From contig NZ_AUEA01000002.1 of NCBI RefSeq assembly GCF_000425745.1, positions 415,343-479,342 on the forward strand: 64,000 nucleotides of DNA, in the 5' to 3' direction. Numbering within the stretch: the stretch's first letter is position 1; every line of letters begins with the position of its first letter. The stretch comes from Pseudomonas cremoricolorata DSM 17059 = NBRC 16634. GTDB taxonomy: Bacteria > Pseudomonadota > Gammaproteobacteria > Pseudomonadales > Pseudomonadaceae. A program made the translations under genes and the position numbers. Positions 48,459 to 57,557 of the stretch are shown piece by piece. The notes under the pieces were generated by a model. That model saw only the letters and a list, made by a program, of their open reading frames with translations. It was not told the DNA's origin and made no database searches.

Positions 48459-50459
48459 ATGTCATTGATTCCCGCACGTATTTCGCAGCGCATGACGTTG
48501 GCCATTCTGGGGCTGCTGGTTCTTACGGCGGTGGCGATCTATGCCGTGATCACCCTGGGCGGCAAGCCGCGGCTGCTGGCCGCTGGCACCGAAGCGGCCG
48601 AGCAGTCGGCCGCGGCGCTGACCAACGAACTGGCCTTGCCACTCAACCGCATCGAGGGCACTGCTTCGGCCATGGCCCTTCTGGCGCAGACCCTGCCGCG
48701 TGATGTGGCCCTGTTCCAGGACAACCTGGCGGGCATCATCGATAGCCATGGCGATGCGGCCATCGCCGGGGGCGGCGTCTGGCCCGAGCCGAACGCCTTC
48801 ACCCCAGGCACTGAGCGGCGCAGCTTCTTCTGGGCCCGTGGCAGCGACAATAAACTGAGCTTCTCCGACGAATACAACGATGCCAGCACCTCGCCCTATC
48901 AGGCCGAGTCCTGGTACACCGGGGTCAAATCCACAGCACCGGGCCGCTGCGTCTGGTCCGATGCCTACCAGGACCCGGTCAGCGGTGTGGCCATGACTAC
49001 GTGCAGCGTGCCGTACCAGAGTGCAGGCACGTTCGCAGGTGTGGCGACCATCGACTTGAAACTGGACGGCCTGGCGACCTTCCTCAAGGAAAAAGGCGGC
49101 ATTACCGGCGGCTACGCGTTCGCAGTCGATGCCGCGGGAAACGTGCTGTTCTTTCCCGACAGCAAAGCCGGCAAGGCGCTGTTGACCGTGGCCGCGTTGA
49201 GCAAGGAGCAATCCTGGCTGCAGCCTGTGGCCGAGCGCCTGGCCGACACGTTGCCGGCCATCTCGACCTTCCGGCTTGACCACGATGCACGGCTCGACAC
49301 GCCGGCCTACGTGACGCTGGCGACCATGGACAACACCGGCTGGCGCATCGGCCTGGTGACGCCCGAGTCGCGCGTGGTCGGCCTGGCGAATCATCTGACC
49401 GGGCAAATATTGCTGTTCCTCCTGCCGCTGATGGGCCTGCTGCTCGGTCTCGCCTGGCTGGCCGGCAAACGCCTGTTGGTCCAGCTCGAGGAAACCACCC
49501 GGCAAATCGACAGCCTGGGGCAAGGCGGTCAGGCCGGGGCGCGCCTGGACATCCTGCGCGCCGATGAAATCGGTGCATTGCGCGAATCGGTCAACCGCTA
49601 CGCCGGCTCGCTGCGCGACATGCTCAACCGCATTGCCGAGGAGTCGGTTTCCCTGGAGCGTCAGGCCAACGATCTGGCGCAGTTGTCCCACGGCCTGGCC
49701 GAGCGCGCTGAAACCCAGCGGCAGGACAACACCTTGTTGGCGACCGCCATCACCGAGATGTCGGCCAGCGCCAGCGAAGTGGCGCACAACACGTCAGATT
49801 GCTCCGACACGGCGCAACGCTCTCTGGACGAGGCGCAACACAGCCAGAATCAGGTCAACGACAACAGCCAATTCATCGAAGTACTGGCTACGGACATTTC
49901 CGGCGCGGCCGACGCCATCACGCAACTGGGCGCGGACATCGAGCGCGTCGGCAGCGTGCTGGAGGTGATCAAGTCCATCTCGCAACAAACCAACCTGCTG
50001 GCGCTCAACGCGGCCATCGAAGCCGCCCGCGCCGGCGAGCAGGGCCGTGGCTTCGCGGTGGTGGCCGACGAAGTCAGAACCTTGGCCGGCCGCACACAAA
50101 CCTCCGCCAACGAGATTCAGGAGATGATTTCGCAACTTCGCCAAGCCTCGAGTTCGGCGGTCGCGACCATGCAAAACGGCGCCGAACGCACGCGCTCATC
50201 GGTGCAGCAGGCGGTCGGCGTCGCCTCCACCCTGGGTACTACGGTCAGAAGCTTCGACGATATCGTCCGGCGCGCGCAGCAGATTGCCGTGGCCGCCCAG
50301 GAGCAAAGCCACGTCACCCACGAAATCAACGAACTGGCGGTGCGTATCCATACCTCCAGCGAGCAAGGTGCACGCGACGCCAATGCCTTGCGCGAACTGG
50401 GCAAGGGTATGCAGTCGATTTCGGGGCGACTGGGCGAGTTGAGCCGAGGCGGTCGTTGA
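48459..50459 (+). CDS. Methyl-accepting chemotaxis protein, dCache sensor
   Basis: Chemoreceptor of 666 residues: TM1 at about 13-33, a large periplasmic sensor to about 310 of the double-Cache kind ([63 protein letters not shown], quoted in part), TM2 ([20 protein letters not shown]), HAMP, and a signalling domain with tip [20 protein letters not shown]. Unlike the two receptors at 22192 and 25216 it lacks the RPWY motif, so the ligand class is probably different. No C-terminal docking pentapeptide. A hairpin follows the gene. Confidence 0.92.
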   Translation: MSLIPARISQRMTLAILGLLVLTAVAIYAVITLGGKPRLLAAGTEAAEQSAAALTNELALPLNRIEGTASAMALLAQTLPRDVALFQDNLAGIIDSHGDAAIAGGGVWPEPNAFTPGTERRSFFWARGSDNKLSFSDEYNDASTSPYQAESWYTGVKSTAPGRCVWSDAYQDPVSGVAMTTCSVPYQSAGTFAGVATIDLKLDGLATFLKEKGGITGGYAFAVDAAGNVLFFPDSKAGKALLTVAALSKEQSWLQPVAERLADTLPAISTFRLDHDARLDTPAYVTLATMDNTGWRIGLVTPESRVVGLANHLTGQILLFLLPLMGLLLGLAWLAGKRLLVQLEETTRQIDSLGQGGQAGARLDILRADEIGALRESVNRYAGSLRDMLNRIAEESVSLERQANDLAQLSHGLAERAETQRQDNTLLATAITEMSASASEVAHNTSDCSDTAQRSLDEAQHSQNQVNDNSQFIEVLATDISGAADAITQLGADIERVGSVLEVIKSISQQTNLLALNAAIEAARAGEQGRGFAVVADEVRTLAGRTQTSANEIQEMISQLRQASSSAVATMQNGAERTRSSVQQAVGVASTLGTTVRSFDDIVRRAQQIAVAAQEQSHVTHEINELAVRIHTSSEQGARDANALRELGKGMQSISGRLGELSRGGR

Positions 50460-50469
50460 CCAATCGGTT

Positions 50470-50488
50470 GGGGCTGCCTTGCAGCCCC
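50470..50488 (+). terminator. GC-rich hairpin after chemoreceptor
   Basis: GGGGCTGC/GCAGCCCC 8-bp stem with a 3-nt loop, 11 bp past the stop. It has the same core as the hairpin at 41766-41790; no T tract. Confidence 0.5.
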
Positions 50489-50540
50489 ACGCGGTTGAAG
50501 CGCAGCACAAGCACCGTCAGCCATCGCCGGCAACTTCCGA

Positions 50541-50969
50541 TCAAGCCTTGATAGCCACCCACGTAATGCCCGCACAAAGCCCTGCCAAACATAGAACCCC
50601 GGCCCCATAACACAGCGTACGCCAAGGCTGCACGCCGCTCAGGTAAGCGACAGTATGCAGCACCCTCGCAAGGGTAAACACCAGGCTCAGCCACACCGTG
50701 AGCATGGCCGGTACATTCAAGGCCACCGCCAACCCGCCCAAGGCAAAGAACGCCGGAATGTTCTCCAGATCATTCGCCCACGCCCTGCCCGCTCGAATCA
50801 CCGGTGCAAGTTCCTGGGCTCGCGGAGCGCGTCGGAAAATAGCGGCGTCCTCGACATTGATGAACGCTTTATGCCGCAGGCGGTAAAAGCCCTGATAGCA
50901 CGACAAAGCAAACATCTTGAGAAACAGCACCACTGCACAACTGGCATAAACCGACAATGCGCTGTTCAT
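50541..50969 (-). CDS. MAPEG family membrane protein
   Basis: Membrane protein of 142 residues with four hydrophobic helices and the MAPEG pattern: RAPRAQELAPVIRAGRAWANDLENIPAFFALGGLAVAL and FTLARVLHTVAYLSGVQPWRTLCYGAGVL. The family includes glutathione-dependent membrane enzymes and bacterial proteins of unknown activity. The ATG overlaps the stop of the upstream membrane-protein gene by 4 bp (ATGA), so the two are co-translated. Confidence 0.88.
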   Translation of the reverse strand: MNSALSVYASCAVVLFLKMFALSCYQGFYRLRHKAFINVEDAAIFRRAPRAQELAPVIRAGRAWANDLENIPAFFALGGLAVALNVPAMLTVWLSLVFTLARVLHTVAYLSGVQPWRTLCYGAGVLCLAGLCAGITWVAIKA

Positions 50970-51280
50970 CGCTGGCGACCTCGATCAACACCATTGACCA
51001 CCAGATACAACAGCGGGCCCGCGGACACGAACACCGCCGTCAGCAACAAGTACGGCAACACGGCAATCGATGATCTGCCGCGCGAGTGGTTGTCCTTCAG
51101 CAACCACGCACAAGCGAGCGCCGCCATCAGATAAAGGTCGATCAGAACTTGGGCAGTATCAGGACGGGAAATCAATTGCAGTCCGAATGCGATCAGCGAT
51201 TGTTCGGCGATCAGCATCGTCCAGCCGGTGTACAGCGAAAACAGCGCCAGCGCTGCCAGCGCAATCATGCGAAGTGCCAT
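50966..51280 (-). CDS. Small membrane protein, DUF2834-like
   Basis: Protein of 104 residues with three or four hydrophobic helices (MIALAALALFSLYTGWTMLIA; VLIDLYLMAALACAWLL; SIAVLPYLLLTAVFVSAGPLLYLVV). The D in VLIDLYL and the PLLYL end resemble DUF2834 proteins, but the match is weak. The ATG at 51280 is preferred to an upstream non-ATG start because the hydrophobic N-terminus begins there. Coupled to the MAPEG gene by a 4-bp overlap and divergent from an XRE regulator. Confidence 0.72.
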   Translation of the reverse strand: MALRMIALAALALFSLYTGWTMLIAEQSLIAFGLQLISRPDTAQVLIDLYLMAALACAWLLKDNHSRGRSSIAVLPYLLLTAVFVSAGPLLYLVVNGVDRGRQR

Positions 51281-51379
51281 GTTCGATTCCTGAATAGGGT
51301 TTGCCGGCACAGTAGTGATAGGGTTGGCGGCGCTCAATGACCTCTGAGGTCATCGACAACACCCAAGGAAGGGCCTGGC

Positions 51380-52201
51380 ATGGATGACACGTCGCGACAC
51401 TATAAAGCGCCCGCCCCGGCCACCACGGCGGGCCAGCAGTTGCGCCATTTGCGCCAACAGGCTGGGCTCAGCCAGCTCGACCTGGCGCTGATCGCCGGGG
51501 TTTCGCAGCGCCACCTCAGTTGCATCGAAACCGCGCGCGCCAAACCCAGCCCGAGTACCTTGCACGCATTACTGTCGGCACTCGGTGTCGCGCTGGAGCA
51601 ATGCAACGAGGTGTTTCTCGCCGCAGGCTACGCGCCGCGCTATGCCGCAACGCCGCTTCAAGCCCCTGCCCTGGAGATGGTGCATGGGGCCATCGCGCAC
51701 ATCCTGCAAGCCAATGATCCAGCACCCGCAATCGTCATCGACAGCAACTGGGACATCACCGCCGCCAATGTGAGTACCGGGCTGCTACTGACGATGGCCG
51801 GTGTGCCGCACGACGCGGCCTCGGGCCTGAACCTGCTGGAAACCCTGCTCGCCCCCGGCGGCCTGGGCGATCGCCTGGTCAATGCCCAGGAGATCCGCGC
51901 CACGGCCTGGCAACGCGCCTCGCGGGAAGCGCTCGGCAACCCCGCCCTCGCCCAGCGCCTGAGCACCCTGCCTCGCCCGCAGCACGATGTGCCAGGACAA
52001 AACGCCAGCCCCGTGCTGCTGACCCGCGTGCACAGCGCAGAGGGCGAGTTGAGTTTTCTGTCCACCTTCACCACCTTCGGCATGCCGCAGGACATCACCG
52101 TCGCCTCGCTGCGCATCGAGCATCTGATACCGGCCGATGCCTCGACGCTGCGACGGATGAAAGAAGCGTTCGAGCACTGGAGTGTGGATCATCCTCAATA
52201 A
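51380..52201 (+). CDS. XRE-type regulator with MmyB-like ligand-binding domain
   Basis: Transcription factor of 273 residues: N-terminal Cro/C1 helix-turn-helix (about 18-75, LRHLRQQAGLSQLDLALIAGVSQRHLSCIETARAKPS) followed by a domain of the MmyB type (HILQANDPAPAIVIDSNWDITAAN, then a hydrophobic core). MmyB-like domains are PAS-related and proposed to bind small molecules. It is divergent from the two-gene membrane-protein operon at 50541-51280, a likely target; the 99-bp gap would hold the operator. Confidence 0.88.
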   Translation: MDDTSRHYKAPAPATTAGQQLRHLRQQAGLSQLDLALIAGVSQRHLSCIETARAKPSPSTLHALLSALGVALEQCNEVFLAAGYAPRYAATPLQAPALEMVHGAIAHILQANDPAPAIVIDSNWDITAANVSTGLLLTMAGVPHDAASGLNLLETLLAPGGLGDRLVNAQEIRATAWQRASREALGNPALAQRLSTLPRPQHDVPGQNASPVLLTRVHSAEGELSFLSTFTTFGMPQDITVASLRIEHLIPADASTLRRMKEAFEHWSVDHPQ

Positions 52202-52224
52202 GCCTGGGTCAAGCTCGACACGCC

Positions 52225-53094
52225 CTATTGCGCATAGCGCTTCGCCCCCGCGACACACAGCACCGCCCCCAGCGTGACCATCAGCATCATCCAACTGACG
52301 TGCTCGTGCAGCAGCAACGCCGCCAGTGCCAGGCCCAGGAACGGTTGCACCAGTTGCAGTTGCCCCACCGCCGCAATGCCGCCCTGAACCAGCCCTCGGT
52401 ACCAGAACACGAAGCCGAGCAACATGCTGAACAGTGACACGTAGCCGAGGCTGAACCAGGCCGGCGCGCTGACCTCGGCCAATGCCTGCGCCGCAGGAAA
52501 GTTGAGCAAGGTCAGCAGCAGCATCAACGGCAACGCCACCAGCAGCGCCCAACTGATCACCTGCCAGCCGCCCAAGGTCCGCGACAATCTCGCGCCTTCG
52601 GCGTAGCCCAGACCGCACACCACCACCGCCGCAACCATCAGCGCGTCGCCCACGGCTGCCCCCTCTCCCCCGGCCAGCCACGCATAGCCCGCGACCAGCC
52701 CTGCACCGATCAGCGAAAACACCCAGAACAACGCTCGAGGCCGCTCACCGCCACGCAGCACGGCAAACCCTGCGGTACACAGCGGCAACAACCCGACGAA
52801 GACGATGGAGTGCGCGGAAGTCACGTGCTGTAGGGCCAATGCCGTCAGCAGCGGAAAACCGATCACCACCCCCAGTGCGGTGATCACCAGCGACGCCACA
52901 TCACCTCGCGCCGGTCGCGGTGGGCGCAACATCAGCAACAACAGCGCGCCCAACAGCGCGGCGATCGTCGCCCGGGCACAGGTCAGGAAGGTCGGATCGA
53001 AGTCCGCCACGGCCACCCGGGTCGCCGGTAACGATCCGGCGAATATCGCCACCCCGATAAAGCCATTGATCCATCCGCGGGTTGTGTTTTGCAT
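52225..53094 (-). CDS. EamA/DMT superfamily exporter
   Basis: Inner-membrane transporter of 289 residues with ten hydrophobic helices in two EamA repeats (GFIGVAIFAGSLPATRVAVADFDPTFLTCARATIAALLGALLLLML; LVQPFLGLALAALLLHEHVSWMMLMVTLGAVLCVAG, partly quoted). DMT exporters move amino acids or metabolites outward. It is divergent from the MocR regulator at 53216 across a perfect dyad, which points to regulation by it. Confidence 0.9.
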   Translation of the reverse strand: MQNTTRGWINGFIGVAIFAGSLPATRVAVADFDPTFLTCARATIAALLGALLLLMLRPPRPARGDVASLVITALGVVIGFPLLTALALQHVTSAHSIVFVGLLPLCTAGFAVLRGGERPRALFWVFSLIGAGLVAGYAWLAGGEGAAVGDALMVAAVVVCGLGYAEGARLSRTLGGWQVISWALLVALPLMLLLTLLNFPAAQALAEVSAPAWFSLGYVSLFSMLLGFVFWYRGLVQGGIAAVGQLQLVQPFLGLALAALLLHEHVSWMMLMVTLGAVLCVAGAKRYAQ

Positions 53095-53162
53095 TGCTCA
53101 GTCCTCGCCAAATCTGCGCTGAGTAAAGCACTGACAGCTTCGGCGAAGCCATGTACAGTCCC

Positions 53163-53184
53163 TAACAGTTTGGCCGAACTGTTA
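53163..53184. promoter_or_regulatory. Dyad operator between EamA and MocR genes
   Basis: TAACAGTT, 6 bp, AACTGTTA: a perfect 8-bp inverted repeat, 31 bp before the MocR gene and 68 bp before the EamA gene on the other strand. It is a good candidate for MocR binding. Confidence 0.7.
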
Positions 53185-53215
53185 TGCCCAAAATACCCGC
53201 ACAGTCGAGGAAACA

Positions 53216-54616
53216 ATGAAGCGCAGCGCCCCGCGAATCGCAGCGGTCATGGATGAGGTTCACGCAAGAATTGCCGCTCGTTCCTACACGCCCGGGACGA
53301 AAATCCCCTCGGTCCGAGCCATGGCGCAAACCCTGCAAGTGTCAGTGTCCACCGTGCTGGAAGCCTATGAACGGCTGGTCGCCGAGGGCGTACTCAATGC
53401 TCGCCCGGGCTCCGGCTTCTACGTCGAAGGGCCCGTGGCGCCCCTGGCGCTCGCCGAACTCGGGCCGAAGCTCGATCGCCAGGTCGACCCGCTGTGGATC
53501 TCGCGACAGTCGCTGGAAACCGCCACCGATGCGTTGAAACCTGGCTGCGGCTGGCTGCCGCCGGCTTGGCTCTATGAAGCTGGGGTACGCAAGGCCCTGC
53601 GCAACGTGGCCCGCGCCAGTGCTGCGCAGCTAACCGAATACGCCTCACCCCTTGGCCACGGCCCGCTCAGGCAATTTCTATCGCGACGCCTGGCCGCCAG
53701 CGGCATCGACGCTGCGGCTGAGCAGATCATGCTCACCGAGTCGGGCACCCAGGCTATCGACCTGATTTGCCGTTTCCTCCTCGAACCGGGCGACACCGTG
53801 CTGGTGGACGACCCCTGCTACTTCAACTTCCAGGCCCTGCTCAAAGCCCACCGGGTCAATGTCGTGGGCGTGCCTTACAGCACAACGGGCGCAGACATCG
53901 AGGCTTTCGGCACTGCACTCGCCGCGCACTCACCCAGGCTCTACATCACCAACTCCGGCATCCACAACCCCACCGGCGCAACACTGTCCCCGGTGACGGC
54001 GCATCGACTGTTGAAGTTGGCCGACGCCTGCAACCTGATCATCGTCGAAGACGATATCTTCGCCGATTTCGAAACCACTCCCGCACCCCGCCTCGCCGCC
54101 TTCGATGGCTTGTCTCGGGTCATCCAGATAGGCAGCTTCTCCAAAACCGTCTCCGCTTCGATTCGCTGCGGCTACATCGCCGCCCGAGGTGACTGGATCG
54201 AGCGCCTGGTCGACCTGAAGATCGCCACCTCGTTCGGCGGCGGGCGCCTGGCGGCCGATATCATCCACCAAGCGATTACCGACAGCGGTTACCGAAAACA
54301 CATGGAAAGTGTCCGCCGCCGGCTCAACGAAGAACGACAAAGAATTGCCCCGAAACTCAGCGCCCTCGGCATCGAGCCGTGGATGATGCCCAAGGCCGGC
54401 ATGTTCCTCTGGTGCCAATTGCCCGAGCACATGGATGCCGCGGTACTGGCCAGAACTTGCCTGAAAGACGGTGTGGTACTGGCGCCAGGCAATGCATTCA
54501 GCCAGTCGCTGACGGCGGGGGATTATCTGCGTTTCAATGTCGCCCAGGCAGGCAATGGCAAACTCTATGAAGTGCTGGCGCAAGCGATGGACGTTTGTGC
54601 GGCTAACACTAAGTAG
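53216..54616 (+). CDS. MocR-type regulator (GntR HTH + aminotransferase fold)
   Basis: Transcription factor of 466 residues with a GntR winged helix (residues about 1-70, SYTPGTKIPSVRAMAQTLQVSVSTVLEAYERLVAEGVL) fused to a fold-type-I aminotransferase-like domain. The PLP lysine is Lys310 in IQIGSFSKTVSASIRCGYI, and NPTGATLSP and VEDDIFADF are intact. GAGGAA precedes the ATG. It is divergent from the EamA exporter gene, a common MocR target arrangement, and its stop overlaps the convergent GNAT gene by 8 bp. Confidence 0.9.
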   Translation: MKRSAPRIAAVMDEVHARIAARSYTPGTKIPSVRAMAQTLQVSVSTVLEAYERLVAEGVLNARPGSGFYVEGPVAPLALAELGPKLDRQVDPLWISRQSLETATDALKPGCGWLPPAWLYEAGVRKALRNVARASAAQLTEYASPLGHGPLRQFLSRRLAASGIDAAAEQIMLTESGTQAIDLICRFLLEPGDTVLVDDPCYFNFQALLKAHRVNVVGVPYSTTGADIEAFGTALAAHSPRLYITNSGIHNPTGATLSPVTAHRLLKLADACNLIIVEDDIFADFETTPAPRLAAFDGLSRVIQIGSFSKTVSASIRCGYIAARGDWIERLVDLKIATSFGGGRLAADIIHQAITDSGYRKHMESVRRRLNEERQRIAPKLSALGIEPWMMPKAGMFLWCQLPEHMDAAVLARTCLKDGVVLAPGNAFSQSLTAGDYLRFNVAQAGNGKLYEVLAQAMDVCAANTK

Positions 54617-55166
54617 TAGCAGCCGCTTTGCTCAGCCACTCGGCCCGGGTCATCTCCCAGATCTCGACACTCATCGACCCGGCAACGAACTCGCCCTCCT
54701 GCACCGCCACCCTGCGCATGCCCTCATGTTCCGAGACCTTGCGCGACGCGGTGTTGGCCACCGCCTTGGGCACCTGCATCACAGGCCGCCCCAGCGTTTC
54801 GAACCAATACCGGTTCACCACCCGGCACGCCTCACGCATATACCCCCGGCCCCACCACTGCGGCGCCAGCCAGAAGCCGCGATTGTTGCCCGGCTCGTCG
54901 TACAGGCTGATGCTGCCCACAACACACTCGGCATCGTCACGCAGACGAATCATCCAATGCCACTCCCGCCCCTCAGCCATGGCCGGCAAGGCCAGATCGC
55001 GCACATACACCAGCGCCCCGTCGCCTGGGTACGGCCATGGGATACGGCTATTGAGGTAGCGCACCACCTCCCACTGGGGGAACAGTGCCTGAATGGTGGG
55101 GGCGTCCGAGAGCGTTAGCGGGCTGAGGATGAGGCGGTCGGTGCGCAGGGTGGGGAGGCTGTCCAT
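54609..55166 (-). CDS. GNAT N-acetyltransferase, RimJ/RimL type
   Basis: Acetyltransferase of 185 residues of the RimJ/RimL group: N-terminal LRTDRLILSPLTLSDAPTIQALFPQWEVVRYL, central GSISLYDEPGNNRGFWLAPQWWGRGYMREACRVVNRYWFETLGRP, and VANTASRKVSEHEGMRRVA. The acetyl-CoA loop is WWGRGYM. The ATG at 55166 has AAGGA upstream. It could acetylate a protein N-terminus or a small molecule; the substrate is unknown. Its 3' end overlaps the MocR gene by 8 bp. Confidence 0.88.
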   Translation of the reverse strand: MDSLPTLRTDRLILSPLTLSDAPTIQALFPQWEVVRYLNSRIPWPYPGDGALVYVRDLALPAMAEGREWHWMIRLRDDAECVVGSISLYDEPGNNRGFWLAPQWWGRGYMREACRVVNRYWFETLGRPVMQVPKAVANTASRKVSEHEGMRRVAVQEGEFVAGSMSVEIWEMTRAEWLSKAAATT

Positions 55167-55398
55167 TGCGGTGGGTCCTTGGCGGGTTGATGGCCTGCGC
55201 CGAACAAGATGGGCCGATACGATTAACGAAGATCGACTGCCCGCGTTCGCAGCCATCCTATTGAAGGTAGGCATCAGCTGCCAGCCTTGATGTGGCGCTT
55301 GGAAAACTGCCCTGAAACCGAGGTAACATCAAAACGCCATGGCACAGCCCAGGCGAGCTGTTCACGGATCGACCAAACACTATCGAAAGGATCTTCAT

Positions 55399-56349
55399 AT
55401 GTGGGTAGACAAGGTTCAGGTGGGTATCGACCTGGCCACCAGCGTAACCATCCTGATTGCGGCTGGAACCTTCTGGGCCAACGCCAGAAAAGAGCGAAAA
55501 ATCGGAGTTGCCGACAGTGCCAGGTCGACCATCATCGACAATATCAATGCTTCCATTACCGATATGGCCCAATCGTTCAACGCGTTCGTGAGGTTGAGCA
55601 CTTCAATCGAAGACACCATCAATACACCGCTTCGCCTCGGTGAGACCTACTTGGCAGCTCGTTTGAAATCGGGACAGCTATCGGCTGCGGAAATCATCGC
55701 GCAGTTCTCCAACAGCGTCACCGCCATGGGCGAGTTCTATGAAAAAGGCGAAATGCTGAAGTACACGATCTTCCCATCGCTCTACTCGATCGGCGATGAG
55801 CACGAGGCCGTGGAGATCATCAAGAAAGAAATCACCGACGTGATGAATTCCCATAACCAGTGCAATTCGACGCACCTGTCTTACCTGAGATCGATCCTCG
55901 CCCTCGACTCCAAAATAAAGGCATTGCAAGCGGAGGGCATCGAGCTGTCGGGTTCGAACATCATGAGTGAGCTGTGTCGCGTGGTGGATGACAGCGATCA
56001 CTTTCCATTCCTGGAGTCGTTCTTGAAAACCGAGCACGAACAGCTCTTCCAGCAATCGATTGCAAAATCCATCACTGACATGACCGATGAAGAAAAGAAT
56101 ATTCGCAATACGCTGCTCAACACATTGCTGGGAATGATGATTAGCGAATCGGAAACGGTGATCGCTTATGCCTTCAAGAGACTCAGCTACAAGGTTCAGG
56201 AAAACCGGATTCAATGCAAAGAGTTTCTCGTCACGTTGAGTGCAGTCTCCAGCAAGATGCAGCAGCGTTCCAGTGACTTCTCCATCAAGCAAGCCTATGT
56301 CGATTTGAGTTCGGAACGTTACTTTGATACCAAGGGGACGATCAGATAA
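55399..56349 (+). CDS. Hypothetical protein with N-terminal membrane anchor
   Basis: Protein of 316 residues that I do not recognise. It starts MWVDKVQVGIDLATSVTILIAAGTFWANARKERK, a single N-terminal hydrophobic helix followed by basic residues, which suggests an inner-membrane anchor with the rest in the cytoplasm. The remainder is predicted to be mostly helical (IDNINASITDMAQSFNAFVRLSTSIEDTI; EIIKKEITDVMNSHNQC; partly quoted). AAGGA is at good spacing to the ATG at 55399. Codon use is less GC-biased than in neighbours, consistent with later acquisition. Confidence 0.72.
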   Translation: MWVDKVQVGIDLATSVTILIAAGTFWANARKERKIGVADSARSTIIDNINASITDMAQSFNAFVRLSTSIEDTINTPLRLGETYLAARLKSGQLSAAEIIAQFSNSVTAMGEFYEKGEMLKYTIFPSLYSIGDEHEAVEIIKKEITDVMNSHNQCNSTHLSYLRSILALDSKIKALQAEGIELSGSNIMSELCRVVDDSDHFPFLESFLKTEHEQLFQQSIAKSITDMTDEEKNIRNTLLNTLLGMMISESETVIAYAFKRLSYKVQENRIQCKEFLVTLSAVSSKMQQRSSDFSIKQAYVDLSSERYFDTKGTIR

Positions 56350-56525
56350 ATCTCCGGGTAAGCATGGGCTCAAGCGCTGGCTGAACCGCGGCACTTGTCA
56401 CCTGGCCAGCAGAAACACGTGGCGCAGCAGTTGTCAGCGCGACAGGCCGATAGACAGCCCCGATTCGATCTGCGCCTTGGGCACGGCGTCGATGCCGGCC
56501 CGCAGAAACCGCGAGATGACGCAGT

Positions 56526-57539
56526 ATGAAAACAACACTACTTGCAGTTGCCCTCTGCCTCGGATCGATGGCTGCGGTGGATGCTGCACCCAAAGAGGCA
56601 TCCCGGGATACGACCGCCCTAAAGATCGTGCCCGGCAGGCTCGCTATCGATAGAAATGGAATCGCCGGCATCGCCTTGTACGAATCGACGGGCGCGCTAG
56701 ACGCGCAACAGGCCTCGGTACGCAGTGCGGTAGTTATCGTCCATGGGCATCTGCGCAATGCCCATACCTACTTCGAAAGCGGACTCAGGGCGATCGCTCG
56801 ATCCCACAAAGAAGGCCAGGTGTTACTGATAGCGCCACAATTTCCGGCACAGCAGGATGTTCAGCGAAACGCTCTGCCAGCGGGCACCCTGCGATGGACC
56901 TCGCAGAGCTGGATGGCCGGCGACAGCGCACTAGCACCTGCGGCGTTGAGCAGCTTCGATGTTTTCGATGCCATTCTCGACAAACTCAATGACAGATCCA
57001 GGTTTCCTAATCTGAAAGAAATCGTCATCGCGGGCCATTCTGGAGGCGGCCAGGTGGTACAGCGCTACGCGGTATTACGACACCCGCCCCGCGCAGGCGA
57101 GGGTGATTCGGTGCTGGTACGATTCGTGGTCGCCAATCCCTCGTCCTACGCGTACTTCGACGCCTGGCGTCCAGAGCCCGTGAACAGCGCAGATTGCCCT
57201 GCCTATAACACCTGGAAGTATGGCCTCGATGACCTGCCCAGTTACGCCTCGAGCAAAGACGCGTCCACCTTGTTACGTCGCTATATCCAACAGGATGTGA
57301 CCTATCTATTGGGCGGGAACGACACCGACCCCAACCATCCGGCCCTGGACAAAAGCTGCGCGGCGCAAGCACAAGGCCCGTTCAGGCTGGCCAGAGGGTT
57401 GAGTTACTACAGCCACTTGGTTAAGCAGCAGCCCGATGTGATCAACAGGCAGAGGCTGATGATCGTTCCGGGGGTCGGCCACAGCGCCGATGGCATATTC
57501 AATTCAGATGCCGGTCAGAAAGCACTGTTTGGTGGCTGA
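56526..57539 (+). CDS. Secreted alpha/beta hydrolase
   Basis: Exported protein of 337 residues. Signal peptide MKTTLLAVALCLGSMAAVDA is followed by an alpha/beta-hydrolase domain with VVIVHGHLRNAHTYFESGL, the nucleophile elbow GHSGGGQVVQRYAVL (Ser), and a C-terminal VPGVGHSADG with the likely His. Asp in LGGNDTDPNHP may complete the triad, but that region contains Cys pairs (NSADCPAY; DKSCAAQ) consistent with a periplasmic location. The substrate is unknown. It is convergent with another secreted hydrolase gene. Confidence 0.85.
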   Translation: MKTTLLAVALCLGSMAAVDAAPKEASRDTTALKIVPGRLAIDRNGIAGIALYESTGALDAQQASVRSAVVIVHGHLRNAHTYFESGLRAIARSHKEGQVLLIAPQFPAQQDVQRNALPAGTLRWTSQSWMAGDSALAPAALSSFDVFDAILDKLNDRSRFPNLKEIVIAGHSGGGQVVQRYAVLRHPPRAGEGDSVLVRFVVANPSSYAYFDAWRPEPVNSADCPAYNTWKYGLDDLPSYASSKDASTLLRRYIQQDVTYLLGGNDTDPNHPALDKSCAAQAQGPFRLARGLSYYSHLVKQQPDVINRQRLMIVPGVGHSADGIFNSDAGQKALFGG

Positions 57540-57557
57540 CCGAAACCCTAGCCTGAT

